A stretch of DNA of 6,837 bases from Bacteroidota bacterium. Lineage in GTDB: Bacteria; Bacteroidota; Bacteroidia; Flavobacteriales; Flavobacteriaceae. Below, piece by piece: positions 6,665-6,837 of this stretch. Where the stretch lies: assembly GCA_006227965.1 (NCBI GenBank), contig SBFL01000348.1, positions 1 to 6,837 of the forward strand. The letters run 5' to 3'. Position 1 is the first letter of the stretch, and the number at the start of each line of letters is the position of its first letter. Made by a program: the position numbers and the translations under genes. A model generated the notes under the pieces. That model saw only the letters and a program-made list of their open reading frames with translations, was not told the DNA's origin and made no database searches.

Positions 6665-6837
6665 TTATCCGATGATGTGTACATCGGCCGCAACCAATCC
6701 CTTACGGCCTTCGGTTTCTTGATATTCTACTTTGTCTCCCTGATTGAGTTGTAACCCGTCCAGGGCAGTTGCGTGAACGAAGATGTCCCTTCCGGTCTCA
6801 TCGTTGGTGATGAATCCATAGCCTTTGGACTCATTGA
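6665..6837 (-). CDS. Cold-shock-domain protein, C-terminal 56 residues (5' end outside window)
   Basis: The minus-strand frame enters from the right edge and ends at TAA 6667-6665. It shows both nucleic-acid-binding motifs of the CspA family: RNP1 as KGYGFIT and RNP2 as DIFVHAT. ALDGLQLNQGDKVEYQETEG then follows, ending in GLVAADVHIIG. The missing part should be only the first strand, about 8 residues, since the family is 63-70 residues long. Such proteins bind single-stranded RNA and DNA as chaperones that melt mRNA structure; whether this paralogue is cold-induced cannot be judged because its promoter and leader lie outside the window. A strong terminator follows the stop. Confidence 0.93.
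   Translation of the reverse strand, partial: NESKGYGFITNDETGRDIFVHATALDGLQLNQGDKVEYQETEGRKGLVAADVHIIG

Overview
The window looks like chromosomal DNA from a member of the Bacteroidota, most likely a marine member of the Flavobacteriaceae with fairly high GC (low to mid 50s percent by eye). Four things point there. The first gene is a TonB-dependent receptor with an N-terminal carboxypeptidase-regulatory-like domain. A DUF3078 outer-membrane protein follows dxs. The start codons lack Shine-Dalgarno sequences. There are -7 promoter elements of the TAnnTTTG type. The genus is not certain; a Robiginitalea-like organism would fit the GC and protein flavour.

Layout. From 1 to 1670 (minus strand) lies the N-terminal 556 residues of a TonB-dependent receptor whose C-terminus is beyond the left edge. 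A 186-bp divergent intergenic region (1671-1856) carries an array of TTAACA-like direct repeats on an 11-bp period. The dGTP triphosphohydrolase gene dgt (1857-3221, plus) converges on the DUF3078 gene (3209-4318, minus), and their 3' ends overlap by 13 bp. The DUF3078 gene is the distal partner of dxs (start set at 6083, minus), with an 11-bp stop/start overlap. A 76-bp region separates dxs from the divergent tadA (6160-6609, plus). A strong hairpin terminator then separates tadA from the convergent 3' part of a cold-shock-protein gene (6665-6837, minus), which runs off the right edge.

How the genes fit together. These are mostly housekeeping functions: dNTP pool control (Dgt), the first step of the MEP isoprenoid pathway (Dxs), wobble inosine formation in tRNA (TadA) and an RNA chaperone (Csp). 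Two are envelope proteins: the receptor and the DUF3078 protein. Only dxs and the DUF3078 gene form a clear operon. The region is compact, with no gap above 186 bp. I see no rRNA, tRNA, CRISPR array, transposon, integrase or phage gene, and no evidence of a dedicated new multi-gene system. The most interesting non-coding signal is the TTAACA array upstream of the receptor. It resembles the tandem sites of PhoB/PhoP-type response regulators and suggests, as a hypothesis, phosphate-responsive control of the receptor.
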